A program made the position numbers and the translations under genes. The notes under the pieces are model-generated. The model was not told the DNA's origin. It did no database searches and saw only the letters and a program-made list of their open reading frames with translations. Below are positions 44,305-64,000 of a stretch of DNA of 64,000 nucleotides, piece by piece (the first letter of the stretch is position 1; every line of letters starts with the position of its first letter). This DNA is from Beaufortia kweichowensis (Eukaryota; Chordata; Actinopteri; Cypriniformes; Gastromyzontidae). Location: positions 127,001 to 191,000 of the forward strand of contig CM032802.1 of the NCBI GenBank assembly GCA_019155185.1, given 5' to 3'.

Positions 44305-44310
44305 ACTCTG

Positions 44311-44344
<34 letters not shown>

Positions 44345-46040
44345 AGGTCAAAAGAGTGACACAGATGAACCCAGCAGGGTTGTAATAATTAACAGCTTTT
44401 TCTATAATGAATATTGACATCATTTTTGATAAACATTTAATACAAAATCCCCACACACATGGTTATTTTTGTTTATTTGATGATTTTGTTTGTTTCTGGA
44501 GAATGTTGACAGTGTGTGTGTTTTCAGATATCCTCTCTTTGCATGTTCTCATATGGGTTACCTCTCATGATGTCCATGACATTACACACATGACAGTATA
44601 ACACCAGCAACTGACAATCAGATCAGACTGTAGATTCACATCATTTATCTCATTGACACACACACACACACATCATGATCCTGAACGTGATGTCAAAACT
44701 GCACAGACTTACATTTTTATTCTTTTTATTTCAGTGTTTGTTCTTCTCAGATGCAAAACAAAATATAAAACTATTGTTTAAACACATCAGTAATGATGCT
44801 AAGCCCTGATGCCTTTTATTATTTTTTATGGCTTTTTGTTTTGTTTTAGGTTTTGATTTCTGGTTTGCAGGAGGCTGAAAGGTTCTTTGATTTTGTTTTG
44901 ACTGCAGGATTTAAACAGAAAGCTGAAGCGCTTGATTAATTCAAATAAACAGATTTTAAAGGCCTGTATACAGTTGTTTGTTTGGCTCATAACACTAGAT
45001 GGTGCTGCTCATCTCATCATCTCTTCAGCAGTTCACAGATGTTTGTAGTGATCTCTTCAGTAACTTCTGCTCTGGTCGTCATGGTGATGATATCTCTATG
45101 GAGCAGATGTGTGAATTTGGTTGCTGGGTGATAATGTTCTCATAAAAGCTTCAGTTCATTGGTTTGCTCAATAAATCATCAGTAAAATCAGTAAAAACCA
45201 TCAAATATATCAGACCTTCTAAGGATCATTTACTGCGATCAGACACAAGTCTCTTCATTGGAGTATTTTATATATTTTCATTATTTTAGTTTGTATATTT
45301 TTTATATTAATTTGTGTGTGATAATTTTATATATTTTTTTATTAACCTTGAACTGCATAAAATACAAATAAACTGATTAGAATGATGAAAAATCTTAAGC
45401 TGTGTAAACATCAGAAATACACACCTGCACATGCACAAAGATCTTAAAAGTCATAAACGTGTTGTTACGTGTGTTGTGAAGTATGTCAGCTGTATGTGTG
45501 CGTGTATGAGTCAGCTCAGAGTCATGAGGAAAACATTCAAACACTTCCTGCTCACACGGGCCATTAACATACAAGACAGAGTCACGTACACCCAGCAGAT
45601 TCGCCTGTATGCTGTGTGATAAACACACTGCTGTCTGGAGATTCATGTGGATGATGTAGTTTGTCTACATCAGAGATCACAGTCTCTGTATATAATATAA
45701 TAATAACTGAAAAAAACCAACCCATGATATTTAGATGGATGTCATCATTTCATTCATCAGCGTGTGTGAATCTGAATCATACTGCTGTGTTTAAGTGACT
45801 TTCAGGAGAAATCGTCTGAATGAGATGATGTGAGAACTCTTTAATCTGACGAGTCGCAGGCGTTCACTGACCTGTCAACATGTTTGACTAATGCTCTTAT
45901 TGTTCGGTTGTGTTTGTGTGAGATAAAGCCCTTCTGTCTGAACCATACATCAAATATCTGCTAAATGTACAAAGATAAACAAGAATTAAACAAGAACCAA
46001 CAGAGAGAATCACAGCACAGGTCAATATTCATTAAACACG
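44305..46040. other. SLC30A4 3' UTR and gap to C15orf48
   Basis: The 3' UTR runs to AATAAA at 44944-44949. From there to 46040 no exon is visible. The region is AT-rich, with a short CA run near 44655. Confidence 0.65.
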
Positions 46041-46223
46041 TTTATTTAATGAGGTTTGGGGGTTTTATTTCATGGTACAGTAACAATACAGTGCGAGATT
46101 ATAGACATGTCTGTAGCAGTACAGACACTATAAATACAAAAACCCACTCACACAAACACACACACACACACACGTGTCTGCTGTTGTTGATAGATTAAAC
46201 ACTTTTAAATGTTCAAAGTTAAA

Positions 46224-46982
46224 TCATTTGCTCAGTCGTTTTACAATTTCCAGTTCCTCCACTGGTTTCCACTGCTGATTTATAGTTAGGAGCTGAAAAA
46301 CCACACAGAGATTCATGAGCTTTCATTCATGAGCAGCCAAAGAAACATGAAACACACTGTTAAAGTTTCATCAGCAATAAAACTGAAGTGAAGCATCAGA
46401 TCTGACTGATGTTCTGACACTTTACCTTCTGTGGTTTTGATGGATCTAGTTGCTCCCATGGCTCTGGATTTCTTGTCTTGTTTATACTACAAAAGTTAAT
46501 AATAAAAATTAGGAATAAACAATAATAAAGAATAATCACAGAACACCGAATAAACGTCAAAAGACATCTGATCTGAATACATGTGTTTATCTAGTGACGT
46601 CAGAACAATGAACAATTTTTTTTATAATGAACAATTTCTTTTCGGATTTAACAGAATAACAATGACGTCACGACTACACACATGTCTATAAATAAATTTA
46701 AAAAAAATAAAAAAAAAAATGTATAGTAGAATAGAACTACTACTAGAATAAAGATAAAAATGACTCACATGACATCAGGTTTGGTGAACAAGAAGTAAAT
46801 TGAAGCTGATGCCGCTCCGACAGCTGCACAACCCACAAATCCAATTAAAGGAATCAACTAGAAAGATGAAAATATAAGAATAAAAATAAGAGAGATAAAG
46901 GCTGTAACTCTAACAAGATACTGGATAAACTCTTCCTCACCTCCTTCCTCTTCTTCAGCAGCTGTATAAATCCTGTGTTCAT
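46224..46982 (-). CDS. c15orf48: NMES1 / C15orf48 (NDUFA4-like complex IV subunit)
   Basis: Small mitochondrial inner-membrane protein of the NDUFA4 family. In mammals it is induced in inflammation and replaces NDUFA4 in cytochrome c oxidase. Four exons, 46982-46941, 46857-46769, 46486-46426 and 46292-46224, sum to 261 bases, 86 residues. MNTGFIQLLKKRKELIPLIG leads into one membrane helix (GFVGCAAVGAASASIYFLF). NKTRNPEPWEQLDPSKPQK and INQQWKPVEELEIVKRLSK follow, both family signatures. Minus-strand AATAAA at 46041-46046. Its place between SLC30A4 and SPATA5L1 matches human. I looked for the miR-147 sequence that mammals carry in this gene's 3' region and did not see it. Confidence 0.92.
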
Positions 46983-47985
46983 CCTTCACCTGATCACAAG
47001 TTTGAAGAATGAGATCGTGAAGGTTCAGTATAGATGAGAGCTGAAGAAGTGAATGATGATGATGGTCCAGTGATCTGCAGCATCATGCTGACTGCTCGCG
47101 CTCTTATAACACGCGTGACACGCGCTTCATGGCACGTACACACGCACGCGCGTTATTATTCACTTCACCTTGCAACTGAAACTACGAGAGAACAATAGTG
47201 CACGCGCTCTTTACATTCCTACACAACATACGAACATATACAGACATACATACATATATATATATATATATACATTACATTCCTACACAACACACATATA
47301 GACGTACAGCGGAATATACTAACACATATACAGACATACAGATATATATATACATTGCGTTCGGTTGTTGTGATATCTGGAGTAATGCGCTGACAGGATC
47401 TGTTTTCTCAGATAATTGATCAACAATTACTGAAACACACGTGGGGAAACTGTACTGTAAATTAGATAATAATCCCATAACTTTATACTGCAGAAATAGT
47501 AATAGTATTGTAGTCTTAATGAATGACAAACTGAATCATTGATTCATTCAGTTAAGGATAATCTGAACGACTAGGGAATTTTAAGCACGATTTGCAAGTT
47601 GTAATGAGTAACTAGTTAGTTCTGTTGTTAGTAAGTGGAAACATTTTTGTTGACAAAACTGAGTAAAACATACAATACTGTGTCAAAATGTGATTTACTA
47701 TTTTAATTCTTGTTCACTAAAGTGCAGTAAGAAATCAATATGACATTTGCAATTGTGCTCGTGTTTAACACATTCATGATTCTCTGTTGTCACTATACAA
47801 GTACAGCGAAATAAAATGTTCACTTAAATAACTATACAAGTCTAGATAGGGTTATCTAAAACAACACACACTAAACAAAAAAGGCATAGAGTATTAGATA
47901 TTGCACACTTTTTGCCCAATGGCATGAAACATCCTGAAAGATATTAAAAATGAAAGAGAAAAACACAAGACACATGAAAACGTGA
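46983..47985. other. Intergenic region with TA/ATAC repeats
   Basis: Upstream flank of C15orf48 (GC-rich with CGCGCGT near 47150), then imperfect repeats of ACATATACAGACATACA and TA runs at 47221-47355. No exon was found. Confidence 0.6.
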
Positions 47986-47996
47986 TGTTTTTATTA

Positions 47997-50900
47997 TCAG
48001 AGAGACAAGTGGATGTTCTGCTGATGTTGTTCAGGACTCAGTGATGGAGTCAAACTCTGAAGAGTCATCAGGAAGTGCTCCTGTTTTACACAGGAAGTAG
48101 AAAACCCGTCCTGACGCAGAGCCGTAAGAGCCGCCTGACACACACAGACACGTGATCTTTATTCTGTAATAATAACAACATGTAAGTGATGCTGTGTGTT
48201 TGTGTTGTACCTCTTTGCACAGGTTTGTGAGATCTGCTCCAGAGAAGCGTTCAGTCAGTTCAGCCAGATCCATCAAACACACGTCAGGATGCAGCGGGAC
48301 ACGTTCGGTGCAGACGCGCAGCACGGCCAGACGAGCCTGTTCATGAGAGAAACATCTCAACAACTGATCAACTTCAATCGGTAATCAGATGTGTTTGTGA
48401 CTGTAGTTCACCTCAACATCCGGAGGCGGTACGTATATAATCTGGTCGAGTCGTCCGGGTCTGAGCAGAGCGCTGTCCAGAACATCCGGCCTATTAGTGG
48501 CAGCCACAATCAAAACATCCTTATTACACACTTCCTGCAATTCCATCTGCAACACACACACAGACAACCGTTGCTCTCAATGATGATTGTCATTACTGTA
48601 ATACAGTCATGAAACTCACAGATCAAACCTATATGTTATTCTGTAAACAAGTAAATATGTGTTTGTATGACTGACCTGATGCAGTTTGCTTGCCTCCTGT
48701 TCTTCACCCACTATCTGAAGCGTCTTTCTGTTGCTGCTCCGTCTCTCCACGCTTCGAAATCCAACTCCATCTAACTCAGTCAGAAGAACAGACAGAACCT
48801 GCGACTGCACGCTGCGAGAGGAACAGTCATCTGATCGAGAACCCACAATACTGTCAATCTCATCCAGAAACACGATGGAAGGGGCGCACGCTCTCGCCTG
48901 AGCAAACAACTGACACACAGAGAGAGAGACACAAACCTTTACCTGTCTGTGAGTCTCAATACACATGTGAAGTTCTAGAATCATGATGATGTCAGACCTG
49001 CGTGAGGTTTTTCTCAGACTCTCCCACATAAGGAGAGAAGATCTCGGCTCCGCTGACTGACAGGAAGCTGCAGCGTGATGAACGGGCAGCTGCTCTCACC
49101 AGTGTGGTTTTGGCACAACCAGGCGGTCCGTACAGCAAAACACCTCTGGGTCGAGAGATACCCATCCTCACAAAGGCTTCAGGAAACCTCATTGGCCACT
49201 CGATACTCTAAAAAAACACAACCATTAGATTATTACAAATATATACATAGTACGATACTATGAAACTTCTGCAAGACCACCATCTTCAGTTTTTTTATGG
49301 TTCTGAGTTTTTTCTTGATACTATTATCTTTAATTTGCCGCTGACAGCACAACCACTGCTTCACCTGTTTAAGTTTGAGTTTAACCTCTTCTAGTCCTCC
49401 AATCTGCTCCCAGCTGATGGGTTTAAAATCAGTCACTCCTATGCTGCTTCTGAGACACGAGGGCTGCACCTTCCGCAACGCTGCCATGAAGTGCTGCATC
49501 TCCACACGCTCACTGACTCCTGACTTCTGAACAACACGAGTTAAATTCAATTCCTCATAAGAAAAGAGTGAATAAGAGTTTGTAAATATTCAATGTTTTC
49601 TTCTGGAAAAGCGTGATTCTACCTTTGAACGTCGCATGGCCTGCAGTGCCGCCTCTCTGCTGAGCGCGCTGAGATCTGCTCCCACGTAACCGCTGGTCAT
49701 TTCGGCGACAGCGCTCAGATCCACATCAGCGGACAGCGGCATCTGCCGGCACACGCACTCCAAAATACTGTGTCTCTGCATCAGCAGCGGCACGCCGACG
49801 ACCACCTGCAAAACATTGGAGAACTGTGAGATTTCACTTCAACTGTTGAGATTGTATTCTTTTGGTATTAAATGAAATGACATTGACGTAGAGTCACAGT
49901 GCATCTGCAAGACTATTTTGCCACCTTCAATCACTGTAACACAGCTGAGACTTTGATGTGTTTGTGAACAGGAATACCTCTCTGTCGAACCGTCCGGGTC
50001 TCCTCAGCGCCGGGTCCAGAGCATCCGGCTGGTTCGTGACTCCAATGATGACGAAACCCTCATCGCTGCCGATTCCATCCATTAATGTCAGCAGCTGAGC
50101 GACCAGACGGTTCTCTGGTGCGCTGCTGGTGCCCGTTCGCTTCGGGCACAGGGAGTCGATCTCATCGATGAGCAGAACACACGGACCCTCCTCCGACGCC
50201 TCCCGGGCCCGATCGAACATCCGCCGCAGGTTCTCTTCGCTCTCGCCGGGTCGAGAACCTGTGACTTCAGGCCCGTTTAAGGTCACTATCCCGGCCCCGA
50301 CGTCTTTTGCCACGCAGCGCACCAGTAAAGTCTTCCCGACGCCGGGCGGTCCGATCAGAAGCAGTCCCCGTGGGCAGGACAGCCCAAGCTGATGCAAAGT
50401 CGCCGGGTATCGCAGAGGAAAGATCATCATTTCCTCCAACGATGCATAAACGTCCTCCAGGCCACCCAGAGACAGATCCGATACCTGCCGCCGACTCGTT
50501 TGGAAGCGTTTGACGGTCTGCATCGTTCTCACATCGACACGGGTTCTATCTGTAACAAGACCAGCCGTGTGTGAGCCCGAGTTGACCTTCTCAACCAGGA
50601 TGTACCTAATGTCAGTTTTTGCACGAGACAGGTCTACCCAATGACCCTCGTGCAGGTAGAGACCGCACAGCAGCTCCTTTAAAAGCTCACACACTTTGCT
50701 CTTGTGTTTCAGACTTTGCACAAGTACCTTCACGCTGATGCAGGTGAGTTTAGGGCAGATCAGGGGTTTGATCTGTGCCGTGTCCATCGTGAGTCCATAA
50801 AGCATTTGTATACTGAGATCTGGCGTTGCACACCGGGTGCTGATCTGAACGTATCCCTCTGCGAGATCTCGGCGTGGCCATGCGACACAGAGACACGTCC

Positions 50901-51039
50901 CCTGCAGAACCTCCATGAGGACCGGAGAGCCTAACCGCAGTCCTAACCTGGACATCAGATCTGGGCCCATTCGACAGCGCTGTGTGTCTGAGTCCACATC
51001 ATCCAGAGGCAAAACTCTCACACTCTTTATGTACGTCAT
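47997..51039 (-). CDS. afg2b: AFG2B / SPATA5L1, tandem AAA+ ATPase
   Basis: AAA+ ATPase of the CDC48/AFG2 family. With AFG2A it extracts RSL24D1 from pre-60S ribosomes. Eight exons, 51039-49978, 49805-49623, 49526-49365, 49207-48998, 48909-48676, 48546-48412, 48336-48211 and 48134-47997, sum to 2250 bases, 749 residues. The N-domain holds LPLDDVDSDTQRCRMGP. D1 has Walker A GPPGVGKTLL, Walker B LLIDEIDSL and DPALRRPGRFDRE. D2 has Walker A GPPGCAKTTLVRA, Walker B IVFLDEIDSI and DSALLRPGRLDQIIYVPPPD. D1 and D2 each end in a GADL sensor helix. The Ala-Lys-Thr in D2 (GPPGCAKTT) is the family form. ATG 51039 lies right after an acceptor (TTCCTAG), so an upstream non-coding exon is likely (donor at 51580). 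The poly(A) signal starts one base past the stop. Confidence 0.95.
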
Positions 51040-51345
51040 CTAGGAAATGATAAAAGACAAACAACAGGTGAGTTTCTGCATGACATTCAGTCGAAGTGCA
51101 CACGGGATTAAAATAATACCGAATCAGATGACAGCTGTCAGATATTCACACTTTTTTGTTTCTTTCTTTAACAGTTTACTGATGGGGTATCAGTAACAAC
51201 CATGTGATCAGATACAAAGTATCTCGTTTAATACACTAAACCTTTATATAAAAGCCATAACCAACAGCTAACATAAATCTGCAAACAAAAAACTTTCCAT
51301 AATCAATAAACCAACAAGTGACTCGCAGAGAAAATGTTTACAGAT

Positions 51346-51400
51346 TTTACATTTACATTTTACATTTAGATGACGCTTTTATCCAAAGCGACTTTATTAG
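51346..51400 (-). repeat. SINE 3' tail fragment
   Basis: Minus-strand copy of the teleost tail (GCTTTGGATAAAAGCGTCAT) with ATTTACATTTTACATT-type terminal repeats. No head seen. Confidence 0.7.
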
Positions 51401-52072
51401 GAGACAGATATTCTTCAAGGGATAAACTTGAAAGGGATACTATTATTAACTCTTAGTGTTTTTTATTGTATTGCTCTTAACTTTCTCTGCAGAGAGGAAT
51501 CAGCGGAAGTACAGACTGAATTAATCCCAAGACTAAATTTCCAGCAGAACACGATAAAACATGATAACTGTCGTCTCACCGTCTTTAGAGTTCCTGTTTG
51601 AAATGCGCGTAATATAAAAACACACAACACATGTGATCACTGCATCAGTGTGTGTGTAACATGTGATCACTGCATCAGTGTGTGTGTGTGTGTGTGTGTG
51701 TGTGAGATCGATGTGCTTCACTGGCGCGTCTGTAGATGAACGAGACTGTCAGCGGCACAACAGCGACACCTGCTGCAGCGGAATACGCCACAGTACGAGC
51801 TGACGTCACTGCCACAGCGGGACACGCCCACAGTCGAGCTGACTGAGGAGTCGGTGGTTGTCGCGGTTTACACACGTTCCCTTCAGTGCTGTAACAAGGT
51901 TTAATGTTTCGTGTATTTAACACTCGTGTTCGCAACAGAAACAGAGAATTATTGGCATTTATTCGGCTGTATGAGCTCGGAAGGTGAGCACAGACAGAGA
52001 CAAAAAATGATACACAACTGCTGGGGTCAAACGTCATCATACTCCGTCATAACATGTGTTTTTGAATTTACT

Positions 52073-52120
52073 GTAAGTCGCTTTGGATAGAAGCGTATAA
52101 CAAATGCATAAATGAATATG
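52073..52120 (+). repeat. SINE 3' tail fragment
   Basis: GTAAGTCGCTTTGGATAGAAGC, then ATAACAAATGCATAAATG, matching the shared teleost tail. No head seen. Confidence 0.7.
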
Positions 52121-52967
52121 CAAGTATGCAAATACGACAGTGATGTTATACAAACAAATGACTGGTAATGCTTTAAATTATAAAACAATATACATTACAG
52201 TACAACAATCACAGAACGACACACACACACAAGAACAAGCGACGAGATGACGCACTGCATCACTCCAGTTTACAATCAAATATACAGTATATTACATTAT
52301 ATCACTTTACTGTTCATCTCAGTTCAATAACTGCTGTCTGTAATTAAGGTAAGATTACAAACAACAAAGATTTAGAGTTGAAATCCATCACGTGATCATT
52401 ATAGTTCTCTAACGAAACAGTTAAATATGGATCATATTATGAATTTGTTTCCATTTCTGTGTCGCATCTGAATGAAATGACGTCATATTTACAGTCTGAT
52501 CAAGTGTGTAAAGTGAAGCACAAAAAGACAGAAAGAGCTTTTTTATATACAAAACACATGTGTTTTGTTTACATGTTTAAATGTTTACATTGGGTTATAT
52601 TCAGAATGCATGTATAGGCTACTCTTTTATTTTAGGGTTATGGTCAGATTTTAAATGATACTGCAGTGTGACAGACATATTCACACACAAGAATTGTAAT
52701 AGTTTAAAACTTCACAAATTAGGACAAAAGCTGATTTTGTGCTAAAATGACAAAACAAGAACAAGGTGAAGTTAGTTGACTGTAATGAGTGTGTGTGTGT
52801 GTGTGTGTCTTGGCACTTGTCCTGGTCATCTCGTCACTGGTGAGATTTCTCGCGCGACCGCTCGAGATCTGCAGGTGTCACCCTGTCGGCCTGTGTTCTG
52901 CTGCGGCAACATGCGTGTGTGAATCCGAGAGAGAGCGTGTGCGTGTTCCTCAGGATCCGTCCCAGTC

Positions 52968-62593
<9,626 letters not shown>

Positions 62594-62820
62594 TTTACCA
62601 ACAGCATATTCATTAACAGAAAAACACTTTATTATCAAATACACATTTAAGTGCCTTAAATACAGGACAATCCGTCAATGAAGAAAAGGTCTGTAAAATT
62701 GCATGCGGTCTTTGATTTGTAAATACAGATATATCAAGATCACTGTGACAAATTGAATTTGTAAAATTCAGCTCAAAAATAAAAAGACCAGCGAGTTTCA
62801 AACACATGAAAGTCTTTTCA

Positions 62821-63563
62821 TCACAGGTGAAGTGTGTCAGAATCACTGCGGGTCGCTTGTGTCTTCTCACGCGTCTCAGCAGACCGTTTGGCTTTATTGA
62901 TCAGTTTATACAGGAATGAGAAGAAGAAGAGCAGGTTGTCATATTCTCCTTCATACGCAGGAAAGTAATGGCTGTGAAGATCCTTCAGGAAGTAATAAAT
63001 GGCCTCTATAGTCGCCAGGTACGTGTCCGGAGACCCTCGCTGATGCCGCCAAAAACACGTCTTTCTGCTCTTCAGCTCCACGTGTGGTAAAGCTGTCGAG
63101 AGAACAAGTCCAGTTTAATGTGAGCTTTATACATGAAGAGAATCTGCTGCTATCAAGAGTTCACTTTCTTTTAAATACAGAGAAATTCATGACTGTGATG
63201 CTTTTTAATACGTTTCAGTTTCGGTTGGTGTTGAAGGCTGTGTTTTGACTCTACTGAATTTAGTTGTGATCAAAGTGTTTCACATGTCAGCAGTCTGATC
63301 CAGAAGTCACGTGAATCTCTGTCTTCACCTTGAAGACGTTCATCTGTGATGATTCTGGTGGTTTGATTCCAGGTGCTGTCGATGAAAATCACTCTGTGAA
63401 TTGGACAGGAGTGTTTTTCAGACTCATTACTCTGTTTGTCCATCTTCAGTCTCTTTGCTCTCTGTTCTCCGCTGTCGGTGTCTGCCGTCCGTCCAGCAGC
63501 AGAAAAATACTCCCATAATTCCTCCACCGTCATGGCATCTGCACCGGGAAACACCAGCACGAT
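62821..63563 (-). CDS. dtwd1: DTW-domain protein 1 (tRNA acp3U transferase), 3' part
   Basis: DTWD1 adds the aminocarboxypropyl group to uridine 20 in the D-loop of some tRNAs, using SAM. Two exons are visible: 63563-63329 and 63092-62821 (stop). The first reads IVLVFPGADAMTVEELWEYF, a divergent charged linker, then the motif IFIDSTWNQT, which contains the D-x-T-W signature, and TDERLQ. The second continues ALPHVELKSRKTCFWRHQ and STIEA-type TIEAIYYFLKDLHSHY, then EYDNLLFFFSFLYKLI, and ends DSDTLHL. The N-terminal half must lie beyond the window's right side. Minus-strand AATAAA at 62628-62633 falls inside the NNT 3' UTR. Confidence 0.93.
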
Positions 63564-64000
63564 CTGTGGAGGGTCAGAGGTCTGGATTTATGGCAAGCAT
63601 TTTTCTCATTTAAGCCATTACATTGACTAGTATCTATTCCATTAAACACTTGTACTTATCATTACATACCAGTACCTGAAAAATAATACTACTAATACTA
63701 GTACTTGCTGATTAGCTACAAGTTCTTTTTTATTAGACACTTATTCCACTAATTAAGTGACCTATTTTAGTTACTAGTAACTTTTTTAGATCAAAGATTT
63801 CCTGAATGTAAGAGAAACTAGTATTTTCAAAATGTATGTTTATGCAAATAATATGTTGAATATCAATGAATCAATGATATTTCATTGATGGTATTTAACA
63901 TACTATCCTTAAATAATGAGAGACAGGAGATTTCAGAGGTTTTCCAAGACATTTAAAAAACATGTAGCTATGCAGAAAGAAGATTTGTACACATGTGGGA
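63564..64000. other. DTWD1 intron, AT-rich
   Basis: Upstream of the 63563 acceptor (CTCCACAG). Contains imperfect ACTAGTA-type repeats near 63625-63790. No further exon was recognised before the window ends. Confidence 0.5.

Larger units (their letters stand above)
51040..52967. other. AFG2B-NNT divergent intergenic region
   Basis: Holds the likely AFG2B 5' UTR exon (donor AAAGACG|GTGAGA at 51580), a duplicated ACATGTGATCACTGCATCAG block with GT runs (51628-51705), a CG-rich patch near 51725-51860, and SINE tails. The NNT side is CpG-rich from about 52845. No coding exon seen. Confidence 0.55.

Noticed and set aside
46041..46223. Possible miR-147 hairpin in the C15orf48 3' UTR, as in mammals
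   Set aside because: The mature sequence or its complement is not visible in this region or the nearby introns.
51533..51721. 62-codon minus-strand frame upstream of AFG2B
   Set aside because: It mainly encodes His-Thr repeats and crosses a good donor at 51580. It is better explained as a non-coding first exon plus intron.

Overview
The window is nuclear DNA from a ray-finned fish. It shows intron-rich vertebrate genes, very abundant CT/GA and CA/GT microsatellites, tRNA-derived SINEs with the teleost tail 'GCTTTGGATAAAAGCG', and small hAT-like and Tc1-like elements. A cypriniform (carp or minnow-like) fish is my best guess, but that is an inference. Everything was read by eye. Exon ends were placed on GT/AG sites and checked by reading frame and by remembered vertebrate proteins.

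Layout. 2-2654 (+) is the 3' half of USP8. 5256-22683 (-) is TRPM7, tail-to-tail with USP8, with its CpG-island promoter at 22.4-23.0 kb. 24285-29326 (-) is SPPL2A. 30771-31600 (-) is a small CDC42 effector of the CDC42SE/SPEC family. 33858-35551 (+) is NMRK2. 35.9-38.9 kb is mostly gene-free. 39051-40165 (-) is BLOC1S6 (pallidin), divergent from SLC30A4 (ZnT4) at 41320-44304 (+). 46224-46982 (-) is C15orf48/NMES1. 47997-51039 (-) is AFG2B (SPATA5L1), divergent from NNT at 52968-62593 (+). 62821-63563 (-) is the 3' part of DTWD1, whose tail overlaps that of NNT.

Most of the order (USP8-TRPM7-SPPL2A; BLOC1S6-SLC30A4-C15orf48-SPATA5L1; DTWD1) matches human 15q21. NMRK2, CDC42SE and NNT are additions relative to human. 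Spliced lengths were computed for NNT (1072 aa), AFG2B (749), SLC30A4 (430), NMRK2 (206), BLOC1S6 (167), C15orf48 (86) and CDC42SE (76); all close in frame.

Functionally, many products work on endosomes, lysosomes or related organelles: USP8, SPPL2A, BLOC1S6, SLC30A4 and partly TRPM7. NMRK2, NNT and C15orf48 concern NAD(P) and mitochondrial metabolism.

Most notable observations: (1) five copies of TCATGTGAC at exact 19-bp spacing just upstream of BLOC1S6; (2) a perfect GTCACGTGAC palindrome upstream of SPPL2A, plus E-box/GC-box tandem units at TRPM7; (3) an apparent one-base frame break inside a TRPM7 linker exon; (4) a copied NNT exon-2 donor segment in another NNT intron; (5) a poly(A) signal one base after the AFG2B stop.
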